NCBI GenBank assembly: GCA_039619475.1
Contig: CM077116.1
Coordinates: forward strand, 172,699,863 to 172,763,862
Source of the DNA: Icerya purchasi
Lineage: Eukaryota; Arthropoda; Insecta; Hemiptera; Monophlebidae
Direction: 5' to 3'
DNA length: 64,000 bases
Shown: one piece after another, positions 34,190 through 47,400 of the stretch
How the letters are laid out: each line of letters opens with the position of its first letter
How positions within the stretch are numbered: the first letter of the stretch is position 1
Made by a program: the position numbers and the translations under genes
The notes under the pieces: generated by a model
Database searches by the model: none
The model's input: the letters and a program-made list of their open reading frames with translations, nothing else
What the model was told of the DNA's origin: nothing

Positions 34190-36430
34190 CCAAATTTAGA
34201 TTGGCGACCCACACGATGTAAGATTTAGACACCGCTGCTCTGAAAATCTCTTCGGAGGGACGCTACAGCCAACGACGCAAATCTCCCATCCATGAGTTCC
34301 GCCTCCTATCTGGAGACCGCTTTTCACAATTTTTTCTCTCAAGGACTAATTGCAGCAGTCGGTACCTCCCGCCTCTCATAACATGTCCCAGATAGCTCAT
34401 CTTGCGCGTTTTGATTGTTGTCAGCAGCGCCTTTCTTTTCCTGCCAATTCGCCCAAACCCTGTACACTTTCTGCGTCCAAGGTATCCTTAGCATTTTCCT
34501 GTACATAAATATTTCGAAGGCATCCAATTTGGCCTCCAATGCATTGCTGAAGGTCCATGCCTCACATTCATACGTAAGAACAGATATAACATAACACTGT
34601 ATCACTCGGAGGCGTAGATCGAGGCTCAAATCGGTAGTTGTGAAGATTTTCTTCATTGCTATGAAGGCTGCTCGTGACTGTTCGATTCTGGACCGTACTT
34701 CTTTTTCTGGTTTACAGCTTTCGTCAACTAGGGTTCCCAGGTATTTGAAAAGTTATACTTGTTTAATTACTTCGTTATTAGCCGTGCGAATGGTTGGTAT
34801 GTGTTTTTTTGAAAAAACTATTACTTTAATTTTGGCTACATTCAGAAATAAACCCCAAGCTTCGCCAGCTACGACCACTGCATCTATCAGTCTTTGTAGC
34901 TCCCGCTGATTGCAAGCAAATAGAATCGTATCGTCAGCATATCTCATGTTTTTGATGATACGACCGTTGATGGCTATTCCCCCTTTTACAGTTTTCAGTC
35001 CCTCTGAGAATACTGCTCCGGAATATATATTGAATAATAAGGGGGAAAGCGCACAGCTCTGCCTTACGCCTTCATAATCTAGATACTCTCTGATAGCTGG
35101 TAATTAGATCTCACTCTTGCTGTTTGGTTCCAATACAGATTTGCTATTATGCGAATGTTACGACTATTAATTCCAACCTTCGTGAGAACTTCAATCAGTT
35201 TGCCGTGATTTATGGAGTCGAATGCTTTCCGAAAGTCAAGGAAGTAGGCATATACATTACGATTCATATCACGGCAATATTGGGTTACCATGTTCAAAGT
35301 AAAAATTGCTTCCCGGGTTCCAAGACCATTGCGAAAACCAAATTGTACTTCGTCCATTTATTATTCACATTTTCGAAAAATGCGTGTGTGTATTATGTGT
35401 AAAAAGGTTTTTAGATGTGAAGTTAGACTTATCATTCTATAGTCACCACATTATGCAGAATGGACCTTTTTAGGAATTGTGACGGAGGTTGATTGTAGCC
35501 AGGTTCGCGGGATCTCACCTGAAAGATATATATCATTAAAAATTGTAGTCATTAATTTCAAGCCCGTGCTCTCTTTCTCCGAAATTAATTTGAAAATTTC
35601 CGTATATAAATTATTGGGTCCAGTTGCCTTGTCGCTTTTGAGGCGTGAAAGTGGGTACTTCACTTCTTCTTTCACTGACTGGTTCTGAGTCACTAGTTAC
35701 GGTTATGTGAGGTGCCCTTTTATCATGGAAGAGAGTTTCCACATAAGTTTTCCAGTATTCTAACTTATTCAAAACGTTGGCGATAATGTTGTTATTTTCA
35801 TCCCGTAAAATAGCAGTAGTTCTTTTCTTAAGTCGACCTATAAATTCTTTGACCTTTTTATGGATATTAAATGAGTTATATTTTTGCTGAAGTGCTTCGA
35901 TTTCAGAGCATTTTTCCGATAGCCACTTTTCTTTGACCTCTCGTATTCTTCTCCAAATTTATATTTATTACTTTATACTTGGACATATCTGCCGCCTTAC
36001 AAAATCTTCTAGTTGTCGGATTGTGATATGTGTTAATGTCTGCACCAGGAAACGTCTTTGCAGATTTCAGCATTTTATCCATTTTGTATTCAGAAGAATA
36101 TAATCAATCTGATTTCTCACTACATTATTATTTGCGTCTGCAGATGACTTCCAGGTGTAAAGACGCCGGGGATGCTGTTTAAACAATGTATTTGCAGCAC
36201 ACAATCCTTGTTCCACACAGAATTGAACAAGTCTATCGCCTCTCGGAACATTCATTATGCGATACGATGTTTTAATTCTGAGCATCATTATTCTATCATT
36301 CATAGGTATGAAATCGAGCACCGAAGCATCAGTGTCATTAGCTATCAAAATGGCAACCCCGTTAACATGTCGGTTATTATCTGCACCCGAATAATATATG
36401 GCGCCCATGTTCGATTTGCATATTGCAGCT
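34190..36430 (-). pseudogene. RTE-clade LINE, ORF2 (minus strand), 5' truncated
   Basis: The element reads leftward. Endonuclease (36408-36067): YYSGADNNRHVNGVAILI, then a jump to RGDRLVQFCVEQGLCAANTLF and RLYTWKSSADANNNVVRNQIDYIL; the middle of the domain, including the GDFNAKxG box, is deleted. Reverse transcriptase: LKSDKATGPNNLYTEIFKL (35640), QFGFRNGLGTREAIFTLN and YFLDFRKAFDSINHGK (35350-35230), catalytic RYADDTILFACN (34945-34910), and VISVLTYECEAWTF (34590). A short GAAGAAGTAGA-like tail follows near 34175. This is the best preserved LINE here, with only a few frame breaks, but the deletion means it cannot be autonomous. Confidence 0.85.
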
Positions 36431-36639
36431 ACCGGCCGTTATACTTCACTCAGACCAAGAATTTTTATTTTAAGTCGATTCATTTCCAGTTCAACATTAT
36501 TCTATTATTATATGTTTACATTTATTCTTTTCTAATACATCATAAAGTGAATTATATAAAATCTCAATGTTCTCGTTATCGTAGGTTTCTGACGATACAT
36601 GCGTTTTTATTAAGTACTTGGCTATTTCTTAATTGTATC

Positions 36640-36940
36640 AATATATATGTATATCATCTCCTCCTCAACCCGGAGATTTTATTGAAACATGTCTTCGTGT
36701 GAGATATTCGCATGCTTCGGCTAATGTTTTTATTTCCGCGTACGACTCCTTTCCTTTAATGTCATCCATGAACAGCAATATGCGAGGTCTTGCTTTTTGT
36801 AATTTTCCTTCTACTTTACCTTCGATTAGATTTGTAATCCCTGTTGAGTGTCGTATAATGTGCCCTATTGTGGTGTTTCTTCTTCTTTCTACTGTCTTTA
36901 ATACTTCATTCTATCTGGGCTACAAACATACCTTTTTACC
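36640..36940 (-). pseudogene. C-terminal tail of another RTE-like LINE (minus strand)
   Basis: Minus-strand frame contains TTIGHIIRHSTGITNLIEGKVEGK then ARPRILLFMDDIK and SYAEIKTLAEA, matching the usual end hiiRh...l..iieGki.Gkr.rGRpr...ledik....Y.elk.lA.dr. Only short blocks survive. Confidence 0.6.
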
Positions 36941-37011
36941 TTATTACTCCATTTCTGATTTATTAAAAACCTTTAGCACCAAGGCCGTATTTAGACCAAA
37001 ATTGGGGGGGG

Positions 37012-37072
37012 GGCGAAAATATTTGTATAAATATATATATATATATATGTATGTGTGCGTGTGTGTGTGTGT
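37012..37072. repeat. Compound microsatellite: G-run, (TA)n, (TG)n
   Basis: A ten-base G run (about 37005-37014), then TA repeats (37030-37049), then TG repeats (37052-37072). Confidence 0.85.
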
Positions 37073-37369
37073 GTCATCAAAGCCTTGTAGTCAATTATTG
37101 TATGTGCAATATTTGAACACTACAATAAAAACAAATAAAAAATAGTCGTTTCCATAGAATTCATAAAAATTTTAATTTTATTTTCTTTTGTCAAAAATTG
37201 AAAAGAAATAAATTCATTCTGAATTTCGGTCCATTTAATACAAACGGTTTTATTTCGCAGATATTTCGGATGGGGGGTGGGGGGGCTGAACGGTCCTATA
37301 TAGCACTATTTATGTGGAATTTGTCTTGTCCTTTGTAATACAATATGTTTTGATTACATTTTTATTACC

Positions 37370-37510
37370 CCTTCACTTGATCTTCTATTTCGCTTAACCC
37401 TATTATATCCAAGTTAATTTTCTCCAGTTCCTCTTCACGTTCTATAATTTTATCTTTGAGCACTAATGTTTCGGCGTTGTAATGGTACAAAAAATTATTG
37501 CAAGTGCAAG
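37370..37510 (-). pseudogene. N-terminal piece of an RTE-like endonuclease (minus strand)
   Basis: The minus strand encodes TLVLKDKIIEREEELEKINLDIIGLSEI, matching the start of RTE ORF2 (TwNVRTL....k..eLe.EL.kikwDIiGLsEvRr). It may be the 5' part of the element whose tail is at 36640-36940, with the middle lost. Confidence 0.55.
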
Positions 37511-38149
37511 GATGATTTACTTAAATTGTCCGGCTTTCAATCTTCCTCGTTACTTACCTACAAATTTGTGCTTCTCTTCGCGTGAAAGTAGATATAAAAT
37601 TGCAGAGTCTCCAGCTCTTCTGTTGCTAATTCCCTTTGACCACCATCATTGACATATAAAAATAAATTTATTCAATTAAATTTATTTTTTTTTCTCATTT
37701 TTTCCTCAAACGGCTTTAATATTTCAAAAGTATGTTTAACAGTTTAAAATTTCTATCAATTATAAAGTAAAACAAAAACAAAATAACAGAATTTACGAAT
37801 TCAAGAAGAACGAAAAATAAAAACTTAAAAAAGTAGTAAACCATTATGAAAACAAACTCGGAAGCTCTAATTTTCTGTGTTTTAGTTATTGTCATTTGTA
37901 GGTAAATAAGATTATATTTAATTCTTCGGAGATTTTAATATTCTTCGTAAAGCAGAGAGAGAAGGTAGTTGCCATGGATGTAGTTTTTCTACGAAATACG
38001 AATGCACATTATAGTACAACCGGTTAATATAAGTAGAGAGGATCACTAATAATTGCATAATTTTCATAGACTCATTTTTATGGCACGAATTATAGTCTTA
38101 AATTATTCCCACTTCCTCCAATAAATGCGATAACAACATTGTTTAAAAA

Positions 38150-38155
38150 TTTATT
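38150..38155 (-). terminator. Possible ELMO polyadenylation signal
   Basis: AATAAA on the minus strand, about 165 bases after the ELMO stop codon. Confidence 0.45.
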
Positions 38156-38319
38156 TATAACTTTAAAATAATGTATAAGTATAAGAGTATAAAAATTAAA
38201 GTATGTAATGACACAGAGCAATGGTATAGAATATACATAGGGAATAAATAGTATTATAAGCTATGAGAAATAACGTAAAATCACAGTGAATATAATTTTA
38301 TATTCAATAATTACGGCAT

Positions 38320-38483
38320 TCATTTGTAATCGGTGGTGAAGTCGTAATTTGGAGGGTCTGGTGGCACAACCGGTGGATCCTGAGGAATATTAATCCCTTC
38401 GGCATCGAGAAGTCTCAGCTTAATCTCCATAGAAAGTAACGTTTTTAAATCGTTATCGAGCTCCTTGCTGGTCATTTTATTAC
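38320..38483 (-). CDS. ELMO: ELMO last coding exon (to residue 720 and stop)
   Basis: Acceptor GATAG. Encodes [20 protein letters not shown] then [19 protein letters not shown] and NYDFTTDYK before TGA. In human ELMO1 the same place reads LLSMEMKLRLLDLENIQIP and NYDFVYDCN. Confidence 0.95.
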
Positions 38484-41400
38484 CTATCGATTAAAATATA
38501 ATTAATACCGTAGTTATCGTTTTAGACGCAATGAATTTTGAAATTTATAAAAAAAAATCTTTTTGTGAAATATTAGTCTAAAAATCCAAAAATTAAAAGT
38601 ATATTGTAAATTATTCTAGCTCGCTGGCGTGAATAAATAAATAGCATATAATACCGGACTTTGATTTTCATCGATCAAATAAAAGTATCTACCGTGACAG
38701 TAAGATTAGAAGCGCATTAACTCTAAGCTAAATGGTGAACTAACAGGGGGGGAGTAAAATATTTTTAAAACCACTTCAAATTATTTCAGTAAAAAATTAT
38801 ATATATTTATGCATTTTGTTGATTTTAGAGTTGCAAATTTGATAAAAAGAAATTTCATATTGACGAAAAAAAAAACAAAAAGTAAATTATAAAAATATAT
38901 ATTTAAACCTACTTATCGTTAACCTTAAAAAATCGAACTCTTTTCAGTGGGGATTTTTTCGACGGTAGCGAGTCAGGGTTTTTTTCAGACCTTTTTACGA
39001 ATTACCCGCGGTATTTTTCAAATTTCATCCGTTAGAAATTACCATCATTTATATTAGTAAGAAACATACGACTTACTAAATTTATTTCTACATCAGAAAA
39101 GCGTAAGTAGTTTAATTTTTCAGATAACAAATTCATCGTTTACTATTACCGTATCCGCGTCTGAGGACGATTTTTAGTAGAAATTAATTATTTCATATTA
39201 TTAAAAATTCGAGTAACTTAATGTGTCCGTTTCTTTAATTTTTTTTTTGTTCTTATTCGTTTTGGTTTTACCGATTCGTCGTAAATACACGATTATTTAA
39301 CCCATAGTGGTCATATTGAGTCCAGATGACCTCAAGAAATTTTTGAGTTGATGTGACTTCCCAGGTATGGCTCAAAATGGAATCTGTGACGTCATTTGTT
39401 GTTGTTTGAAGGTACTACAATAACTTCCAATGGTTTTCGAAAGTCTGCATGGCATCAGTGCATTGGTAGACATCAATTTGTACGAACTTCTTTTTTTCTG
39501 GGGTCAACTAAACCCAGTGTGACCATAGTGTGGTAAAAGTGAAAAAAAAACATGTGCTAAAAAATTCGTTTTTCATCATCAAAGTGTACTTTACAACGTA
39601 TCAGTGTGCACGGACTGTTATATTTTTTCTTTTTGGCCAGAAAAAAATTTGAATTACGTTAATATAGATATCATATAATTTGAGATCATGATGGATCGCT
39701 GAGTCTCTCCAAAATGAAGAGGAAATCGAAGAAATTTAGGACAGAAATGATTCAGGGTCTGAAGGTCATGTTTCGGAGGAGTCAGAGGAGTACGAAATTG
39801 ATTCCGAAAGTAACGGGGTTATACCGATGAGGAAATGGAGAGTCGACAATTGGTTCACTTCTGTGCCTCTTTTGAAGCGTAGGAAAGCCTTATAAGTTAA
39901 AAATTACCGGCTCTATCAAAAAAAAACAAAACAAGCGAGACATACCTGTGGAAATGAAGGTATCCGCCAAGACTGCTCCAGGCGTGAAATTCTGCCACAG
40001 AAATTATACGCCGAAAAAAAAAAAAAAAATAGTGCTGGTGATCTATTTTCATAAGTGTACGGACCAATGGAAAATCAAAAGTCTGTAATCGTTTTGCACT
40101 ACAACGCGACTAAAGGAAGCACAGATTGCTTCGATTGACTGTGCCGTTCGTATACAGTTAGTTCCAGAAGCAATCGTTGGCCAATCAGAGTTTTTTTTTG
40201 TTTTGGAATGCTTGACATGGCAGCTGCCAACGCACGCATTTGGCTAAAATGCAAATTGGTGAACAATGGCATCACCAACAGACTGCCAGCGAAAGAATAC
40301 TTAGATAAAGTGACTATGCACCTCGTCACGCCGTACTTGGTACGTCGTGGCATGGAGCTGACGCTTCGGGCCACTTTGCGAGCAGGCATCAACACAATTT
40401 TGAATAGAAATGCAGAGCCAGTTGTTGAGGAAAGAGTTGAGTGTTAGCGAGCAGGAAACGATGCGGTATTTGTAAGCGATAAGAAGGCAAAGTATCAATG
40501 TCGGTCATGTCGGTGACCTATGTGCAACGAACATCGCACATATTTATGTACCGATTGCACAGGACACGATCGATTTTTCACATTTCATGTATTTTTTACT
40601 TTTTTTTGTAATGTAATACTTCATAAAATATATAGTTTTTCAAATTGAAAAACTTTTTTCACTTTGTTTCTCACACCTTCAAAATTGATTTATCTCATTT
40701 CATGAATTTCATTAAAATTAACAACCTCAATCTTTAAAATAAATATACTTTTTGAAAAGCTCGATATAATACTATTTTTTTCTCAAAAGTATGCTATTTC
40801 TAGAGTAGAACTCAGGAAGTTTTTTCGCTTTACCTCAAAAATTGAAATTTTGAGGACTATTTTTTCAAATTTTTCAAAAACAAAAATTTTTCACGCTTTT
40901 TCAATATTAAAAAATTAAAAAAAAAAAAAACAAAAAAAAACGTAGAACAGAATTATCGGATTATAAAGAGGAAGTTTTAAACTTCATTTTCGCGCAAGGT
41001 TTGGGTCGATACATCAAAAAGAACGTAAATAATGGCAACTGGTTTTTTCGCGGGGTCAACTAGACCCAGTGTGACCAATACGTTATTTTTAGGAGGTGTG
41101 ACCACTACGGGTTAAAGTAAATGCATAATTTAAATTATTATTATTTTATCGGAAAATAGACGTGGTTTTTTATTTTAGGTGAGGTTACTTCAGGCAACAT
41201 GTAGTGTAATTTACTTTAAAGTAGATAAATTAAAACATCTGTAATGCTACAAAATAGAAGGTGACATTGTTTAATACGTATAAAGCCGCAGCAATAGAAA
41301 ATTTAAAGATTAAAATGCTAAAGGATACAATCAGTTATATCAGTTAGAAATAATATAGCAACTTCCGTGTAATAGTATAAATGTTAATTAACGGTTTATT

Positions 41401-44400
41401 TAAAAAATGATTTGTTGCAGTGGCGCGATAAATGTCGTCAACGTATTAGTAATTTAATTTCTTCGTTGTGATTTTTTAAAGTTTACGTGATGCGAATAAT
41501 TGGCATCAGCATATTTTGAAAGACAAATGTCGTCATCTATTTCTATCGAATACCTCATTGTTTCACCAATGTTCAGATCGCAGTTGTATTTAATTATTCC
41601 GCTAAAGTCTAAATCTTATAGGATATTCACCATTATCAAATTTTTATCGCATTGGTGTATTGGCGTATACGCTAGAGAAAATTAGTTGTTGAAATTTATC
41701 GAAGTTTTTCCTCTTTTATAAAATAATAATTGCACATAAACCGTTTCAAACATTCGATGTTTTAATATCGCAATCGCACGTAAAAAAATATTTAAACAGC
41801 ACATTTCAACTTATGCAAAAATATAAGTAATCATCGGTGCTCGCGGTAACAATAATAAATGATTAATTTCATCTAGTTTACTATGTGCAGGCGTAGTTGA
41901 TGGCGAACAAGCGAAAATTATTAACAAATTGGTTCTCGCTAGTGTTAAATAACTTCTGGTAAGTTTCCTTTTTAAAAACTATATCCCTTTTTCTACATTT
42001 GTTCACATTTCAATGTTTCACTTAGTTCTATTAGTTTCTTTTATTAAAGCATGCAGAGGATCCGGCAGATTGAACGATCACATTTAACACGAATGATATA
42101 TGTTGCAAAAATAGTTTTACTTCTCAAAAAATACGTCGGGTAGTGGCCGCTAAGTCGGCGAACCAAGGAGTAGTATTCATTCCCAAATTCCCCCTAGTAG
42201 TGATGATCTTTTGAGTTGCATTAAGTATGCTCACAAGGAATATCAGAATGCCACTTGCGTCAACCCCTTTTCAGCACTTCACTATAAGCCCATCCAGCCC
42301 AATATTCCAAGCATACCTTGGTATGCACGCACAAGTCCTAATGAAACTTTCTCGCGAAGGTTCATTATATCCATTTGTAGATTTAGGCTCGCAGTTAACA
42401 AACACTTCTGTCATCAATTTACTGACAATACCTGTGTCATATCTATTCGGTCTGCACGTTTCCGACACCGATAAAATGGCGCATGCGGATCATATTTTTT
42501 TTGAATGCTCCTTAGACACTTTGCATATATTCAGGGGTTAAGGGATCACCATGTGATATTACTGACCAACATCACGTGTCTTCTTGCTTCCTAATAGTCG
42601 ATTTGAAATCTTCAAAGTAATGATGTCAAGCGGAACGTTCGGGAACGGCTTTACTGATAGCTGAACATTTTTATGCACATTTTCAGCTGTTCTAAGCTTC
42701 CGAGCATGATTTCATTTTTAATATAGATCCGCCGTTTGATTTCACATTTGAAATTCATCGCAAAATTGTTTTTCGATCAGGCATCATATCGTTTGAATGA
42801 AACTTGAAACAAGGTTAAAATGTCTTCAATGTCGCGATAAGAATTTTTTTTTTTAAATAACGCGTTGATAACAAAACCGCGATTTTCGCTGGACCAACTT
42901 ATGATGTCCAATGACAACCAGATGTGATCATCTCAAACTATTTTCATCTCTTGCACAATACTTCATCTTTATTACTACTCTTATCAGTAACTTTAAGAAA
43001 TACGGTATTTATCCTCACCTTAAAATCCGTCCGGCCAAATTTTTTTGTTATCTATTCAAAATATTTGATGTAAATTTTTTGATATCAATGTAACGAAATG
43101 AAAAAATTATTTTACAACAGAGGTTTACATACTTTTACATAATTGCGTACGAAAAATAAAATGTTCCGATCCAATCTTGTGCATTACTGACATTGAGTCA
43201 AAACGGGCTCGTTCCTTATTAAAGTCGATTTGACAATTTATTTGCGCAGCTGAAATTAATTTATTCGCAATAGTGGACCTTTTTAAAAATTGAATTTAAT
43301 ATTTAATTTTAAAAAAGTTAAAAATAAAAAACATTTAACACACTGAAGGCTTAACGCAGAGTATGTACACGTTACTCTATTCAATGCTACAGTGTTTTTT
43401 ATCAGAGAACTTTCGGAAGTAAGTAATTAAATTGGCATTACGATGTGGCAAATTAGTATATACGTAATTTTTCATCAAAATTCACTAAAAAGTTTTGCTG
43501 TTGTGCTGCATGGGCCGCATAACTTGCAATCAAGTTAAATTACGATTTTCGCTTAACCGCTATACTGTATGGAGAAATAACCATCAGGTTAAATATACTA
43601 TTCAATAAAACAACCACATTTTATTCAATTTACCTAATAAGGAATTTATTCCATCCGTCCAGTAATCAAAAATTATTTCATCAGGAGCTACAAAATCTAA
43701 TGACGTAATTTCGCCTGAATCCAGTGTTAAGGAAAACGCCAAATGGTAGGTCGTCTTGCGGCCTCTAAATTAATTAAAAAGATATATACGAATGTATTTA
43801 TAGTCATGAAGTTGAAATCACAGTATGAAGTACTTAAAATTCGCTTTAAATTAACACATTACAGTTATAATGTTGTACGTTTTTTAATAATAACTACTTC
43901 ACAGATTATACGAGTAATGTTTTTCATATAATAGTAAAAACTTGTTTCAACGTTATCACAAATTAATATAAAACCAGTGAGCGTATTATGATTCTAATAT
44001 TTCATATACGTTCTAAAAATCAGGAAACCGGAAAAAAAACTTTCTTTAAAAAAAACACTAAAATTAGCGTAATATCTAGATTTTAGAAAAGTTAGTGTAC
44101 TATGATTTTTTATTATTTCGTTATAAATGATAGCCGATAACAGAAAACTTATGGAATGTTAAATCGTCTGAGAGCGTGAAAAGTAGCTAAAAAGAAGAAT
44201 AAAATTTGAAAACTTTTCTATTAAAACTTTTAGCTAATAATCCGCATTGTTCGTGTACCTGTGAGACGATTTAACTGTAATATTGCATGCCCATTATAAG
44301 TAAAGTTCCGAAAATATTTCTCATTCCACGACAAATTGAAATTGCTTATCTTGCATAATCAGCAAATTATCATATGTTGTAATGCCATGTAAGTTTTCAA

Positions 44401-47400
44401 GAAACTTACACGCTATACAGACATGAGAACAGCAGTTGAAAAAGATTTAAAAGGTATTTAAAAATCATGCCCATTAATTACAGCTGAAGTATTTCTTACT
44501 GCGCAAGAAATAAGCGTTACGTAAACTTGTAAAATTCTAGTGAAAATCAAAGTCAATTTCAAAGTTACAGATTTTTTTAGATTCGATAATTTTTACAAGA
44601 TTTAAAAATAAATAATAAACTTGGCAATAATAATTTGAATTAATCAATTAGTTATTTTAAGACATTCCGGACTGTGTACAGTTGCCTTAATTAAGCGATG
44701 TTGAGTTGCGCAAATAAATATAAAAAATAAGGATTTGGCTATTAACAAAATACAGAATAAAACGTGTAGAGCTTAAATTTCGATTATTCGAAATTATCAA
44801 CGCCCGCCAGCGGTATTATTTTCGCTTGCACAAAGAAACAAGGAGTACAAATTTTCCAGCAATTATTTACAACTTTTTTCTTTTATCACCGGTATTTCCA
44901 TAAAGTACGATCTGAAACATACTGTATTTTTTGCTCGGTAAATATGTCTATAATAATTCAGATTTCGTTTTTGCGTATGTTATTAATAGAGTTACCTTTT
45001 CTTCGAATCCAAGGTACCTACTACAACACCTTATTGTAATCGAACATTTCGAATGTCTACAGTTTTTTTTCCAGATTTCTAGGTAAGAGTCGTTAAACTC
45101 TATACAGAACTAAAAAAAACAAAACAGCCTAAACAATCGCATACGCAAGTTTAGGTTGATGTCTTTTCTACTTCGTAATTTCTTCAAGACGGTGAAAGTT
45201 GTTCTAACTTTTCCTATTCTTAATTTCATTTCAGTGCTTTGATCAACTTGTATTATATCTTCAGGTATAGGCAATTATTAATTTTTTCCACTTCTTTTTC
45301 TGGTCACAAATATAAAGTTTGCCTGCGACCGTGATGATGTCACTTTTACGGATAACCACCTATTTCGTTTTATTACCATTTATTTTGAAGCTGTAGTTTA
45401 GATTGATGTTGCGTATATTCGGTAACCGAGTAAAATTGTCTGATATAAGCATACCGTTGTTATATTAAAGATGCAACTGTCACTAATTTTGACGCCATCT
45501 TCTGTTTAATGGCTTGTTTAAATGTGTTCTCTACATTATACTATCGAAGATAAGACGCATCCTTGTTTTTCCTCTCTTTTTACTACTATGTTAGCTAATG
45601 TTGCATGTTGTTTGACTCCAACATAAATTATACGTATTATTTAAATCTTTGTTTCGCCTTAATGTCTTTTGGAATTCCTATTAGTTTTTCTCACGTTTTT
45701 TATAGTCCTTTAACCACGAACTCTTTGATTCATCATTCTGCAAACAAAAAATTACGTTTCAAAACATCTGACGCAGCTTTTAAATTCAAATTGTCATTCG
45801 CACAGAAGTACTCTTCAGATTTATCGTAGATTCTATTACCCATTATTTTCAGAAGGATTTTACGGCGCATCCACTACACCCGCACCTCACTCCCACCCTT
45901 CGACAGTGCCGCATCTATCAACACATCCAATCAATATACGCCGATACCACATTCACATATAGGCCCTTACGTCCAGTAAGAGGAGTCGGAATACAACTAT
46001 TCAGAGCTGCTAAGTAGGTCCCCACTGCTGTCACACTACATCATGTCGCTATCTTACGCCTCCAGAACCAAGCAGAACCGTCCATTATCACACAATCGCA
46101 TTCAAATGTTTCCGCGCTTAAAATTTTGTGTTTTTTATAATTAGTATGTACTTATTAGGTGTTATTTTAGTGGAAATAAATGCTCACGTTTTATTTCTAG
46201 GCCTTCCTCGCAGAATTCATTTCTAATTGTAATGTTGCGCTCGAGCTTGTAGCAGAATTGAGTTTGTAAGGAGACGGCCATCTGTTGCAGGATAGTTCGA
46301 AATTTCTCTTTGTAATATCCATCTTCAACTTTGGCAGATTTTTGTAGCTTCCCTTTCACGTCCTCATTCAATTCCTTCTCCATCTCAGCAACTGAACTGG
46401 CATGCTGAAGAATAGTTGCGTCTACACTGATAGTTGGCGAGTTCCATGATTGCAACATCCGCCCGGGTATAATGAGTATTCTTCAAATTAGTTCGCGCTC
46501 GCTATATATTTTCTACTGCGTTCAAACGTGTACTGAGCTTTATTTTTCAAAATTTACACGTTTGTCGATGTCGTTTTTTAATGCCATCTGCTATGCACTG
46601 TTATGCTGTCGCTTCGTAACAATACCTCTTAAATCGAGTCCAAGACATTTACTAGTCGCTTATCTAGTGATCTTAAATAACCAGAATGTATTTTAATACA
46701 ATCGTTAAGATTAAAACGCCTGCACAAAATTCGTCGCAGAAAGCGCCTTCTATAACTACTTTCCCGTCACTGCCTCATCCTCTCGCACCTCCTACCCGAC
46801 TGGTGTAATAATGTGTAGCAAACGTTTTCCTCAGAAATTATAATTATCACACAAATTGAACTCGAATGAAGCAACTGTAGATGGCTTTACATTACCAATC
46901 ACGCTTCCTTCTGCCAAATACCAGCATCTTACTCTAAATATTTGTGAAAGTAGTGTTATTAACTCAAGAATTCTATGAAGCGGAGAATCTTATCCACTTG
47001 ACTAGGACCTTTGAATCTCTGTGGTAAATAGTAAGTTCCATTAAATATAAGTCTGGGTACACGGTTTTTTGAAATGCTTCATAAATTGCGCCGACTGTCG
47101 ATTTATCACCGTGGTCTTTTAACCTATACGTCATTGGAAGGTATAGTAAATAGTTCTTCACTCCAGGTAGTGGTACAGCCCTTCGCTAACAGCTTTTTGA
47201 CTTTGCTGATACAAACGACATCACTAATTTTAACCTAACTGCTTTCGTTGTAGGAGGATTAGACTTACTGCACTTTTCCGTTAAATCCGACGAAAGTTCG
47301 TCCTCCATCCACATTAACGGGTGCAAACTTCATCGTTCTATGTGTAATCACATTATATTTACGAATTAGTTCTAGAAATACTCACAGCCACAGCTTGTTT

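Noticed and set aside
36172..37145. Plus-strand ORFs of 176 and 170 codons
   Set aside because: Antisense of the minus-strand RTE endonuclease and of the RTE tail, running on into microsatellite sequence; no independent motif.
40099..40498. Minus-strand ORFs of 98 and 65 codons
   Set aside because: Antisense of the piggyBac MLDMAAANA region.
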